Assembly (NCBI RefSeq): GCF_029968015.1
Contig: NZ_JASCIS010000038.1
Location: forward strand, 1 to 64,000
Origin: Streptomyces luteolus
GTDB taxonomy: Bacteria; Actinomycetota; Actinomycetes; Streptomycetales; Streptomycetaceae
Direction: 5' to 3'
DNA length: 64,000 bases
Shown: positions 25,060-33,417 of the stretch, piece by piece
Position numbering within the stretch: position 1 is the stretch's first letter
Layout of the letters: each line of letters opens with the position of its first letter
Notes under the pieces: generated by a model
Told to the model about the DNA's origin: nothing
Seen by the model: only the letters and a program-made list of their open reading frames with translations
Databases searched by the model: none
Translations under genes and position numbers: made by a program

Positions 25060-26330
25060 ACACCTTGCGCGAGATGCGCGGGTTCCCGCTCGCGATCCGG
25101 CTCCTCCTGGTCAACCAGCTCGGCGTCAACACCGGCTTCTATCTCCTCGTCCCCTATCTCGCCCTGCACCTCGGCGACGACCTCGGCCTCTCGGCGGCTG
25201 TCGTCGGGATCGTGCTCGGCGTGCGCAACCTCAGCCAGCAGGGCCTGTTCCTCATCGGCGGTTCGGCCGCGGACCGGCTCGGGGCGCGCGGGGTCATCAT
25301 CGCCGGGTGCGCCCTGCGCACCGTCGGCTTCGGGCTGTTCGCGCTCGGCGACGGGCTGCCCGTCCTGCTCGCCGCGTCCGTGCTCAGCGGCTTGGCCGGG
25401 GCACTGTTCAACCCGGCCGTCCGCGCCTATCTCGCCCTGGAGGCGGGCGAGCGGAAGGCGGAGGCGTTCGCGCTGTTCAACGTGTTCGCCACCACCGGGG
25501 CGCTGATCGGACCACTGCTCGGCAGTGCGCTGCTGCTCGTCGACTTCCGGACCTCCGCGCTCACCGCCGCCGGGATCTTCGCCGTCCTCACCGTCGCGCA
25601 GGCGCTCGTACTCCCGGCACGCAAGGTCGCGGCCAGTGGGAACAGTGTCGTCGCGGACTGGCGGGAGGTCGTGGGCAACCGGCGCTTCGTGGCGTTCGCG
25701 CTCGCCATGGTCGGCCTGTTCACCATGGAGAACCAGCTGTATCTGCTGCTCCCGGACGGCGCCCGCCGCGCTACCGGCTGGGACGGCGCGGCGGGCATCG
25801 TGTTCCTCGTCGGCACCCTCACCAACCTCTGGCTGCAACTGCGCCTCACGCGGGTGCTCAAGTCCCGTGGCAGCAGGGCTCGTTGGATCAGTGCCGGGGT
25901 CGCGCTGATGGGGCTGTCCTTCGTGCCTCCACTGGCGGTGACGCTGTACGACGGCGCCCCGGACGGGCTCCTGGACGCGGCCCTGCGCGCGCTGCCCGTG
26001 CTCGCCGGGGCCCTGCTGCTCTACCTCGGCGTGATGATCGCCCAGCCCTTCGTGATGGAGCTGATCCCGGGCTTCGGCCGCCCCGAGCTGACCGGCACGT
26101 ACTTCGGCCTGTTCTACGTGGTGTCGGGCGTCGCGGCCGCCGTAGGCAACACGGTCGTCGGCTGGGCCATGGACACCGGCACGCGCACCGGCCTGGGCTG
26201 GCTGCCCTGGGTGTGCTGTCTGGCCTTCGGCCTCACCTCCGCCGCCGCGGTGGCCTGGCTGCACCGCCGCCGGGCGCTGCCCTCCCCCACCGAACCCGCG
26301 ACGGCCACACCAGGAGCGAGCCGCACATGA
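25056..26330 (+). CDS. MFS transporter, probable exporter
   Basis: A 424-residue, 12-helix major facilitator resembling MdtH-type drug/small-molecule exporters. VPYLALHLGDDLGLSAAVVGIVLGVRNLSQQGLF covers helices 1-2; the signature loop is GGSAADRLGARGVI; the antiporter-type motif C region is NVFATTGALIGPLLG. In staphylopine-type systems an MFS protein (CntE) exports the metallophore, and this position between biosynthetic and uptake genes fits that job. Starts with GTG in a GTGA overlap and ends in ATGA with the methyltransferase. Confidence 0.82.
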   Translation: MNTLREMRGFPLAIRLLLVNQLGVNTGFYLLVPYLALHLGDDLGLSAAVVGIVLGVRNLSQQGLFLIGGSAADRLGARGVIIAGCALRTVGFGLFALGDGLPVLLAASVLSGLAGALFNPAVRAYLALEAGERKAEAFALFNVFATTGALIGPLLGSALLLVDFRTSALTAAGIFAVLTVAQALVLPARKVAASGNSVVADWREVVGNRRFVAFALAMVGLFTMENQLYLLLPDGARRATGWDGAAGIVFLVGTLTNLWLQLRLTRVLKSRGSRARWISAGVALMGLSFVPPLAVTLYDGAPDGLLDAALRALPVLAGALLLYLGVMIAQPFVMELIPGFGRPELTGTYFGLFYVVSGVAAAVGNTVVGWAMDTGTRTGLGWLPWVCCLAFGLTSAAAVAWLHRRRALPSPTEPATATPGASRT

Positions 26331-27121
26331 CTCCCCGTACGAGCACCGAGAACCTCCTGACCGACAACCCGGCGCTGTACGAGGCCCGGTTCCCCGACCC
26401 CGAGCGGCTCGCCGGGCGCTGGGCCGAGGACTGTCTGCGCCGGTACGGCTCGGGGCCCCGCGTCCTCGACCTGGGCTGCGGCACCGGGCGGGACGCCGCC
26501 CACCTGCACGGCGCGGGCCGCACGGTCACCGGCGCCGACCTCTCCGAGGCGATGCTCGCGTACGCCCGCGTCCAGCACGCCGGGCCGGAGTATCTGCACG
26601 CGGACCTGCGCCGATTCACCCTTCCTGGGAGGGAGTTCGACGCGGTGGTGTGCCTGGACAGCGCCCTGCTCTACTGCCACACCAACGGCGAGCTCGACGG
26701 CTTCCTCGCCTCGGTGCGCCGCAGCCTCGCGCCCGGCGGGCTCCTCGTCGCGGAGATGCGCAACGGCGCGTTCTTCCTCGGCCGTACGGAACTCCTCGAC
26801 GCCCCGCGGGTCAACGGCTTCACGTGGCAGGGCGTCGCGTACGAGTCCACCACCACCCTGTCCGTCGACCGCACCGCACAGCTCCTGCGCCGCACCCGGG
26901 TGTGGACCGCCGACGACGGTTCGGAGCCGGTCGAGCAGCGCTCCGCCTGGCGGCTGCTGTTCCCGCAGGAGCTGCGGCACGTCCTGGCCGGGCACGGCTT
27001 CGAGGTGCTCGCCCTGCACGACGGCCCCGGGCCGCGCACGGAACCGGCCTGGCGCGAGGGCGACGCTCCCGGTTCGGTCGCGGACGCCGATCGGACGCAC
27101 CTGGTCGCCCGCCTCAACTGA
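26327..27121 (+). CDS. class I SAM-dependent methyltransferase
   Basis: A 264-residue methyltransferase with motif I RVLDLGCGTGRDAAHLHGAG (residues about 45-64), TGADLSEAML, and VVCLDSALLYCHTNGELDGFL followed by SVRRSLAPGGLLVAEMRNG. The layout is that of small-molecule N- or O-methyltransferases; it could tailor the operon's product. The ATG has AGGAG upstream and overlaps the MFS stop by 4 nt. A 46-nt gap follows before the importer genes, the only real gap in the ten-gene run. Confidence 0.85.
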   Translation: MTPRTSTENLLTDNPALYEARFPDPERLAGRWAEDCLRRYGSGPRVLDLGCGTGRDAAHLHGAGRTVTGADLSEAMLAYARVQHAGPEYLHADLRRFTLPGREFDAVVCLDSALLYCHTNGELDGFLASVRRSLAPGGLLVAEMRNGAFFLGRTELLDAPRVNGFTWQGVAYESTTTLSVDRTAQLLRRTRVWTADDGSEPVEQRSAWRLLFPQELRHVLAGHGFEVLALHDGPGPRTEPAWREGDAPGSVADADRTHLVARLN

Positions 27122-27167
27122 CGTACGACACACGCCACTTCGCGTATCCCACGACAAGGACATCACC

Positions 27168-28751
27168 ATGAACCACACGCCCGACCCCCGCTTCCCCGGC
27201 CTTCGCCGCAGAGGCTTCCTCGCCGTCTCCGGTGCCGCCGGGCTCGGCGCGCTCGCCCTGACCGGCTGCGGCTCCGGCACCGACTCCGCGGCCGGCGGCG
27301 CGGGCGACGGCAAGCCGAAGCAGGGCGGCCGGCTGCGCGCCGCCTTCGCGGGCGGCGGGGCGAGCGAGACTCTCGACCCGCATCTGGCCAACCTGTTCGC
27401 CGATGTCGCCCGCGCCAAGGCCCTGTTCGACAAGCTCGCCGACTACGGCGCCGACCTGTCCGCCGAGCCGCGCCTGGCCTCCGGCTGGGAGCCCAACGCG
27501 GGCCTCGACCGCTGGAAGGTCACGCTGCGCAAGGCGGCCTTCCACGACGGCAGGCCCGTCACCGCGAAGGACGTGCTCTACAGCTACCGTCGCATCGCCG
27601 ACCCGAAGAAGGCGTTCCGTGCGAAGGCGTCCCTGGAGCCCATCGACCTCAAGGCCAGCCGGGCCGTGGACGAGCGGACCGTCGAGTTCGTCCTGAAGCG
27701 GCCGACCGCCGAATTCCCCAACGTCCTCGCCACGTTCGGCGCGTACATCGTCCCGGAGGGCGCCGAGGAGTTCGACCGGAAGGCGGTCGGCAGCGGCCCG
27801 TTCCGCTACGGCTCCTTCACGCCCGGCAGGTCCGCCGTCTTCAAGCGCAGCCCGGACTACTGGGAGGGCGCCCCGCACCTCGACGAGCTGGAGATCGTCG
27901 TCGCCAACGAGGAGTCCGCGCGGATCAACGCCCTGCTCGGCGGCCAGGTCGAGTACGCCCACGAACTGAACCCCACCACCGGCCGCACCCATGAGCGCTC
28001 GGGGCGGATCGAGATCGTCCGGCTCCGTAACAGCGCCATGCAGTCCTTCGCGATGAAGACCGACCGCAAGCCCTTCGACGACCCGCGCGTCCGCGAGGCG
28101 TTCTTCCTCATCGCCGACCGCAAGGAGCTGGTCGCGGGCGCGCTCTCGGGCGCGGGCGAGATCGGCAACGACCTGTTCGGCAAGGGGTACGAGTACTACG
28201 CCGACGGCCTCCCGCAGCGCGAGCAGGACCTCGGCCGGGCGAAGTCCCTGCTCAAGAAGGCCGGCGCCGAGGACCTCACGGTCACGCTCGACACCTCCCC
28301 GGTCGCCGCCGGGTTCACCGAGGCCGCCTCGATCTTCCGCGACCAGGCCGCCAAGGCGGGCGTCAGGGTCAAGGTCAGGACCGGCAGCAAGGACAGCTAC
28401 TGGAAGGACATCCTGGACGGCGGCACCCTCTGCTCGTACCGCTCGGGCGCGATGCCCATCGAGACGCACATCTCGCAGCGGCTGCTCACCGGCTCCACCA
28501 CCAACGCCACGCACTGGAAGCACCAGGACTTCGACGCCCTCTACCAGCAGGCGCAGTCCACCAAGGACAAGAAGGCGCGCGCGGCCGTCTACCAGCGGAT
28601 GCAGCGCCGCCTGTACGCGGAGGGCGGCTTCCTGGTCTGGGGCTTCGCGGACTGGATCCTCGGCACGGCGAAGAACGTCCGGGGCGTCGAGACGGACGCG
28701 CCCGCCAACTCCCTGGACTGGGCACGCTTCGACAAGGTGTGGCTCGCGTGA
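27168..28751 (+). CDS. ABC importer solute-binding lipoprotein, family 5
   Basis: A 527-residue extracytoplasmic binding protein of the oligopeptide/nickel family (SBP_bac_5). The signal combines a twin-arginine motif (LRRRGFLAVSG) with a lipobox (ALTGC), so it is probably Tat-exported and membrane-anchored. Family signatures: LAFAGG-like start, LRKAAFHDGRPVTAKDVLYSYRR, the GSGPFRYGSF segment, and ADRKELV in the closing lobe. Relatives bind peptides, nickel chelates or metallophores such as staphylopine (CntA). It begins the importer half of the operon; its stop overlaps the permease GTG. Confidence 0.88.
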   Translation: MNHTPDPRFPGLRRRGFLAVSGAAGLGALALTGCGSGTDSAAGGAGDGKPKQGGRLRAAFAGGGASETLDPHLANLFADVARAKALFDKLADYGADLSAEPRLASGWEPNAGLDRWKVTLRKAAFHDGRPVTAKDVLYSYRRIADPKKAFRAKASLEPIDLKASRAVDERTVEFVLKRPTAEFPNVLATFGAYIVPEGAEEFDRKAVGSGPFRYGSFTPGRSAVFKRSPDYWEGAPHLDELEIVVANEESARINALLGGQVEYAHELNPTTGRTHERSGRIEIVRLRNSAMQSFAMKTDRKPFDDPRVREAFFLIADRKELVAGALSGAGEIGNDLFGKGYEYYADGLPQREQDLGRAKSLLKKAGAEDLTVTLDTSPVAAGFTEAASIFRDQAAKAGVRVKVRTGSKDSYWKDILDGGTLCSYRSGAMPIETHISQRLLTGSTTNATHWKHQDFDALYQQAQSTKDKKARAAVYQRMQRRLYAEGGFLVWGFADWILGTAKNVRGVETDAPANSLDWARFDKVWLA

Positions 28752-29959
28752 GCGGACTGCGCCACTGGCGAGGACGCGTCCGTAAAGTCCCTCCCCCAGC
28801 CTCCGGCCGGGAGGTGCCCCCAGCCCCGCGACTCCCCCAGCCTCCGGCCGGGAGGTACCCCCAGGCACGCTCCCCCAGCCTCCGGCCGGGGGGACCCCCA
28901 CTCGCCGCACCGGGCACACGCCCAAGTACATCCAGTACGAGGGCGCCTGCCCGGCACGCCGAGAGCACGCACCAGACGCCGCAGGGCCCGCCCTCCGGGC
29001 GGACGACGGGACTTTACGGACACATCCTCGCCCGGCGGCTGCTGCTCGGTGCGGCGCAGACGGCGGCGGTCGTGCTGCTCGTCTTCGCGCTCGCCGAGGC
29101 GCTGCCGGGCGACGCCGCTGTCGCGCTCGCCGGGGACCAGCCCGACCCGGCGCGGATCGCCGCGATCCGCGAGGCGATGGGCCTGGACCGGCCCGCCGTG
29201 GAGCGCCTCGCGGACTGGGCGGCGGGCCTGCTCCACGGCGACTTCGGTACGTCGCTCGCCTCGGGGCGGCCGGTCAGTACGTACATCGCCGACGGGTTCG
29301 GGCCGACGCTGCTGCTCGCCGCGCTGACCGTCGCGCTGCTCGTCCCGCTCGGCGTCGGCCTCGGCGTGCTTGCCGCCCGGCACGAGGGCAGGTGGCCGGA
29401 CCGGCTTGTCAGCTCGGCGACGCTGGGGCTGTACGCCGTACCGGAGTTCGCCTGCGGAGTGCTGCTCAGCACCGTGTTCGCGATCCGCCTCGGCTGGCTG
29501 CCGCCGACCGCCGTGGGATACGGCACGGACCTGCTCGCCCATCCGGCCGCGCTCGTCCTGCCCGTCCTGGTCCTGCTCTCCCGGCCGGTGTGCACCCTCG
29601 CCCGTCTCGTGCGGGCCGGGATGATCGACGCGCTCGCCTCGCCGTACGTCGCCCAGGCCCGGCGCTACGGCATCTCCGGCGCCCGCGTCCGGTACGCGCA
29701 CGCCCTGCCCGCGGCCGTCACCCCGGCGACCCAGCAACTCGCCCGCACCGTCGACTGGTTGCTGTCCGGTGTCATCGTCGTGGAGGCGCTCTTCGTGATC
29801 CCCGGACTCGGGACCGTACTCATCAACGCCGTCGCCGAACGCGACCTTCCCGTCGTGCAGGGCCTCGCGGTCGTCTTCGGCGTAGTCACCGTCGTGCTCA
29901 ACATCGGCGCGGACCTCGTGGCCCGCCGGTTCGCGCCGCGCGGGGAGGTGGCCGCGTGA
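28748..29959 (+). CDS. ABC importer permease 1 with in-frame element insertion near its N-terminus
   Basis: A 403-residue DppB/NikB-type permease. The genuine protein resumes at HILARRLLLGAAQTAAVVLLVFALAEALPGD (first helix and the usual PGD loop), and carries the inner-membrane EAA-like loop QARRYGISGARVRYAHALPAA. The natural start is the GTG overlapping the binding-protein stop (GTGA), reading VSGLRH, but about 86 codons of Pro-rich sequence are then inserted before the first helix. Those codons come from a repeat element with 25-nt inverted ends. Removing 28766-29023 exactly restores VSGLRH-ILARR in frame, so the insert kept the frame. Whether the long protein or an internal restart is made is unknown. 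Confidence 0.85.
   Translation: MSGLRHWRGRVRKVPPPASGREVPPAPRLPQPPAGRYPQARSPSLRPGGPPLAAPGTRPSTSSTRAPARHAESTHQTPQGPPSGRTTGLYGHILARRLLLGAAQTAAVVLLVFALAEALPGDAAVALAGDQPDPARIAAIREAMGLDRPAVERLADWAAGLLHGDFGTSLASGRPVSTYIADGFGPTLLLAALTVALLVPLGVGLGVLAARHEGRWPDRLVSSATLGLYAVPEFACGVLLSTVFAIRLGWLPPTAVGYGTDLLAHPAALVLPVLVLLSRPVCTLARLVRAGMIDALASPYVAQARRYGISGARVRYAHALPAAVTPATQQLARTVDWLLSGVIVVEALFVIPGLGTVLINAVAERDLPVVQGLAVVFGVVTVVLNIGADLVARRFAPRGEVAA
28767..29032. mobile_element. MITE-like element inside the permease gene
   Basis: A 266-nt segment bounded by 25-nt inverted ends matching at 23 of 25 positions (core GTCCGTAAAGTCCC on the left, its complement on the right). It encodes no protein of its own and is filled with Streptomyces-type dispersed repeats. 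CAC stands on both sides (28763-28765 and 29021-29023) and could be a 3-bp target duplication. The outer part of the right arm also reads as host permease sequence, so an inverted duplication at the insertion point is an alternative. Confidence 0.65.
28791..28900. repeat. 32-bp dispersed repeat, three copies
   Basis: Three near-identical copies starting CTCCCCCAGCCTCCGGCC, at 28791, 28832 and 28870. Each is an internal dyad able to form a hairpin. Similar units occur near 51.1 kb. Here they are translated in frame as PPASGREVPPA-like peptides. Confidence 0.8.
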
Positions 29960-30768
29960 AGTCCCGTACGAGAGAGGGTGGTTCACGCTTCCTGCTCGGC
30001 GTGCTGATCGTCGGCGTACCGCTGCTGCTCGCTCTGCTCGGGCCGCTGTTCGCGGGCGAACCGGGGCCCCGTGCCGCCTCGTTCACCGCGGGCGGCGGGC
30101 ACTGGCTCGGCACCGACTTCGTCGGCCGCGACGTCTGGCGGCAGGTGCTGCTCGGCGGCCGTTCGGTGGTCCTGGTCGCCCTGGCGGCGACGGTTCTCGC
30201 GTACGTGGTGGCGCTGCCGCTCGGCCTGGCGAGTGCGCTCACCCACCGGGGCTGGCTTGAGGAGCTGCTGATGCGGCCCCTGGACGTGCTGCTCGCGGTG
30301 CCGTCGCTGCTGATGATCCTCCTTGTCGCGGCCGTGTTCACGCCGGGGGCGGTGGGGCTCGCGCTGCTTGTCGCCCTCGTCAACATCCCGGACGCGGCCC
30401 GGATCGTCCGCGCCACGGCGGCGGAGGCCGCCGCACGCCCGGCCGTCGAGGCGCTGCGCATGCAGGGCGAGTCGTGGTGGCGCACGGCCGTCGGGTACGT
30501 CGGCCGCTCCGCGACGCGCACCCTCGCCGCCGACGCGGGTGTCCGCTTCACCGGCGTCCTGTACCTGGTGGCCACGGCCGCGTTCCTCGGCGTGGGCGTA
30601 GAACCGGACGCGGCCGACTGGGCGGTGATGGTCGACCGCAACCGCACCGGCCTGTTCGTGCAGCCGTGGGCCGTCGTCGTACCCGCCCTGCTGATCGTCG
30701 CGCTGACGATGGGCGGCAACCTGCTCGTCGACTCAGCGCTCGACCACCGGAAGAGGAGGCAGAAGTGA
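29956..30768 (+). CDS. ABC importer permease 2
   Basis: A 270-residue DppC/NikC-type permease with five to six helices. The N-terminal FLLGVLIVGVPLLLALLGPLF helix is followed by the extracytoplasmic GTDFVGRDVWRQVLLGGRSV segment characteristic of this subfamily, and the cytoplasmic ATPase-contact loop is AARPAVEALRMQGESWWRTAVGYV. Pairs with permease 1 in the membrane. GTG start in a GTGA overlap with permease 1; a GTGA overlap joins it to the ATPase. Confidence 0.9.
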   Translation: MKSRTREGGSRFLLGVLIVGVPLLLALLGPLFAGEPGPRAASFTAGGGHWLGTDFVGRDVWRQVLLGGRSVVLVALAATVLAYVVALPLGLASALTHRGWLEELLMRPLDVLLAVPSLLMILLVAAVFTPGAVGLALLVALVNIPDAARIVRATAAEAAARPAVEALRMQGESWWRTAVGYVGRSATRTLAADAGVRFTGVLYLVATAAFLGVGVEPDAADWAVMVDRNRTGLFVQPWAVVVPALLIVALTMGGNLLVDSALDHRKRRQK

Positions 30769-32303
30769 ACACGGAATCTGTCGCGGAGATCGACGGGCTG
30801 CGGGTGGAGGTCGGCGGCCGGGCGATCGTCGACGGAGTGCGCCTGCGGGTGCGGCCGGGCACGGTCACCGCACTGGTCGGCGCGTCCGGCAGCGGCAAGA
30901 CGACGACCGGGCTCGCCCTGCTCGGCGAGTACCCGCACGGCGCCCGCGTGACCGGTGAGGTACGCACGCCGGAAGGGCTCGTGGGCTATGTCCCGCAGCA
31001 CCCGGGGGCGGTCCTCAACCCGGTACGCCGCGTCGGCGCCCTGCTGTGGGACATCGCGCGCACCCAGGTGCGACACCTGCCGCGGCGCGAGCGCGGGGAA
31101 GCGGCCCGCGAGCGCGTCCTGGAAGCCCTGGCGGCAGCCCAACTGCCGGATGGGGCTGAGATGTTGACGCGCTACCCGCATCAGCTCTCGGGCGGCCAGC
31201 AGCAACGCGTCGTCCTGGCCCAGGCGTTGCTGCTCGGCGCCCGCGTGGTGGTGGCCGACGAGCCGACGACCGGGCAGGACGCCGTCACCAAACGGCATGT
31301 CGTCGAGCGGTTCGCGGCGCTGCGCCGGACGGGCATCGCCGTCGTCCTGCTCAGCCACGACCTGGACGTGGTGCGGGCGTTGGCCGACGAGGTGCTCGTG
31401 ATGCGCGAGGGCAAGGTGGTCGAGTCGGGCCCGGCCGCACGCCTCTGGTCGGCACCACGGCATCCCTGGACGGCCGCTCTCCTGGCGGCGGACGGCGCCG
31501 TGGAGCCGGTCGAGCCGGACGACGGCGAGGGTGAAGTGGTCCTCCGGACAAGCCCGTTCACGGCCCGCCATGGCCGTACGACGGTGCTGCGCGCCCCCGC
31601 CCTGACCCTCCGTACGGGCGAGTCCCTGGCGGTCGTCGGCCGCTCGGGCAGCGGCAAGACCACCCTGGCCCGCTGCCTGGCCGGGCTGCACCGGCACCAC
31701 GACGGAACGCTCCTGCTCGACGGCTCGCCCCTGCCCCGCAGCCTGCGCGCCCGCGGCCGCGAGCAACTCGCCGCCGTCCAGTACGTGTTCCAGGACGCCC
31801 GCGCCGCGTTCGACGAACACCGCCAGGTCCTGGACCAGGTGGCCCGTACGGCGGTACGGCTGCGCGGCCTCGACCGGGGCGCGGCCCTCGCAGAGGCGGT
31901 CTCCACCCTCGCGGGCCTGGGCCTGACGGAGGAGGTCGTACGGCGGCGCCCCGGCCGGTTGTCCGGCGGCGAGCTCCAACGGGCCGCTCTGGCACGAGCG
32001 TTGCTGGCCCGGCCCAGGGTGCTGATCTGCGACGAGATCACCTCGGGCCTCGACACGGTCACCCGGCGCGGCCTCCTCGACGCACTCGGCACGCTCCGGC
32101 GCGAGCGCGGCGAACTGTGTCTGGTCCTGATCACCCACGACCTGGACACGGCGGCGCTGACCTCGCGGATCGCGGTGCTCGACGCGGGCGAGACGGTCGA
32201 GGAGGGCAGCACCCGCACTGTTCTGACTGGTCCACAACACCCGTTCACAAGAGCGCTGTTGGGAAAGGAGGCGGCTGTGGGCGTCACGCCTTCCGGGCGG
32301 TGA
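30765..32303 (+). CDS. ABC importer ATPase, two nucleotide-binding domains fused
   Basis: A 512-residue protein containing both ATPases of an Opp/Nik-type importer in one chain. Domain 1: Walker A VGASGSGKTT, signature LSGGQQQR, Walker B VVVADEPTT. Domain 2: Walker A VGRSGSGKTT, signature LSGGELQR, Walker B VLICDEITSGLD. Both halves keep the H-loop (LSHDLD, ITHDLD). Usual systems use two separate genes (DppD/DppF), and the fusion fixes a heterodimeric motor. The stop overlaps the 3' end of a leftward gene remnant. This is the last gene of the operon. Confidence 0.92.
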   Translation: MNTESVAEIDGLRVEVGGRAIVDGVRLRVRPGTVTALVGASGSGKTTTGLALLGEYPHGARVTGEVRTPEGLVGYVPQHPGAVLNPVRRVGALLWDIARTQVRHLPRRERGEAARERVLEALAAAQLPDGAEMLTRYPHQLSGGQQQRVVLAQALLLGARVVVADEPTTGQDAVTKRHVVERFAALRRTGIAVVLLSHDLDVVRALADEVLVMREGKVVESGPAARLWSAPRHPWTAALLAADGAVEPVEPDDGEGEVVLRTSPFTARHGRTTVLRAPALTLRTGESLAVVGRSGSGKTTLARCLAGLHRHHDGTLLLDGSPLPRSLRARGREQLAAVQYVFQDARAAFDEHRQVLDQVARTAVRLRGLDRGAALAEAVSTLAGLGLTEEVVRRRPGRLSGGELQRAALARALLARPRVLICDEITSGLDTVTRRGLLDALGTLRRERGELCLVLITHDLDTAALTSRIAVLDAGETVEEGSTRTVLTGPQHPFTRALLGKEAAVGVTPSGR

Positions 32304-32413
32304 CCAGCAGGTACTCCCACTCCATGCCGTCGGAGCCCGAGGCGTCGACGGAGCGCCGCGCCAGGGCGTCGAGGGCGTCGTCCAGGGCGGTCACACGGTC
32401 CGGGTCGTCGCCG
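32284..32413 (-). pseudogene. methyltransferase C-terminal remnant
   Basis: The last ~43 codons of a leftward frame read GDDPDRVTALDDALDALARR...MEWEYLLVTARKA, which looks like the C-terminus of a class I methyltransferase. Upstream of this the frame turns into low-complexity sequence with no methyltransferase motifs, so only the tail survives. It overlaps the end of the ATPase gene by 20 nt. The remaining part of the 32304-32577 gap shows nothing else. Confidence 0.45.
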
Positions 32414-32577
32414 ATGGCAGCTCTCCTCCGGGCGGGTGCGCGGGGCTTGCCGTGGCTCCATTCTCCTCCCGGCGCGGGAACGGTGCGCGGTCGGGAGACG
32501 CCCGCGGGGCGGCGCGCCACCGACACGGTCGGGGTACGCCGCCCTGCCGCCGGGCGAGTTGGACGGACCTGCCCGGT

Positions 32578-33417
32578 CTACCGTGGATCGCGGTTGAACC
32601 GCGCCGTGGACCAGAGGTAGCCGAGGATCGCGAGACCCACGCTCCAGGCGACCGTCAGCCAGCCGTTGTGGCCGATCTCCGTGCCGAGCAGCAACCCCCG
32701 CAGGGTCTCGATGGCCGGGGTGAACGGCTGGTACTCGGCGATCGGCTGGAACCAGCCGGGCATCGTGCTGATCGGGATGAACGCGCTGGAGAAGAGCGGC
32801 AGCAGGATCATCGGCAGCGCGTTGTTGCTCGCCGCCTCCGCGTTCGGGCTGATCAGGCCCATGCCGACGGCGATCCAGGTGAGGGAGACGGCGAACAGGA
32901 CGAGCAGGCCGAGCGCGGCCAGCCACTCCAGGGCCGTGGCGTCCGTGGACCGGAAGCCGATGGCCACGCCGACAGCGCCGACGAGGATCACGCTCATGAT
33001 CGCCTGCAGCACGCTGCCGACGACGTGCCCGATGAGCACCGAGCCGCGGTGGATCGCCATGGTGCGGAAGCGGGCGATGATCCCCTCGGTCATGTCGTTG
33101 GACACGGACACCGCGGTGCCGACCACGGTCCCGCCAATGGTCATCAGCAGAATGCCCGGAACGATGTACGCGATGTACTCGCCGCGGTCCGCCCCGCCAC
33201 CGCCGATGCCGGCGCTCATCACGTCGCCGAAGAGATAGACGAAGAGCAGCAACAGCATGATGGGCGTGAGCAGCAGGTTCAGGGTGAGGGACGGGTAGAG
33301 CCGGGCGTGCAGCAGGTTGCGGCGCAGCATGGTGGCCGAGTCGCGCACGGCGTGGGCGCGTCGGGTGGGGCGCTGAACGGGACGCTGTACGGGGTGCGTG
33401 GTGATGCTCGTACTCAT
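32578..33417 (-). CDS. ABC-2 type exporter permease (DrrB-like)
   Basis: A 279-residue ABC-2 permease with six predicted helices, resembling daunorubicin-resistance DrrB. Helix 1 is LTLNLLLTPIMLLLLFVYLFG; the family segment YIVPGILLMTIGGTVVGTAVSVSNDMTEGIIARFRTM is intact; ISPNAEAASNNALPMILLPLFSSAFIPISTMPGWFQPIAEYQPFTP is the typical ABC-2 signature region. It works with the ATPase encoded just upstream, whose stop overlaps its ATG (ATGA). Probably exports a drug or hydrophobic metabolite; substrate unknown. Confidence 0.9.
   Translation of the reverse strand: MSTSITTHPVQRPVQRPTRRAHAVRDSATMLRRNLLHARLYPSLTLNLLLTPIMLLLLFVYLFGDVMSAGIGGGGADRGEYIAYIVPGILLMTIGGTVVGTAVSVSNDMTEGIIARFRTMAIHRGSVLIGHVVGSVLQAIMSVILVGAVGVAIGFRSTDATALEWLAALGLLVLFAVSLTWIAVGMGLISPNAEAASNNALPMILLPLFSSAFIPISTMPGWFQPIAEYQPFTPAIETLRGLLLGTEIGHNGWLTVAWSVGLAILGYLWSTARFNRDPR

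Noticed and set aside
28760..28990. A genuine Pro-rich cytoplasmic domain of the permease
   Set aside because: The stretch is made of dispersed intergenic repeats between 25-nt inverted ends, and its removal restores the normal family N-terminus.
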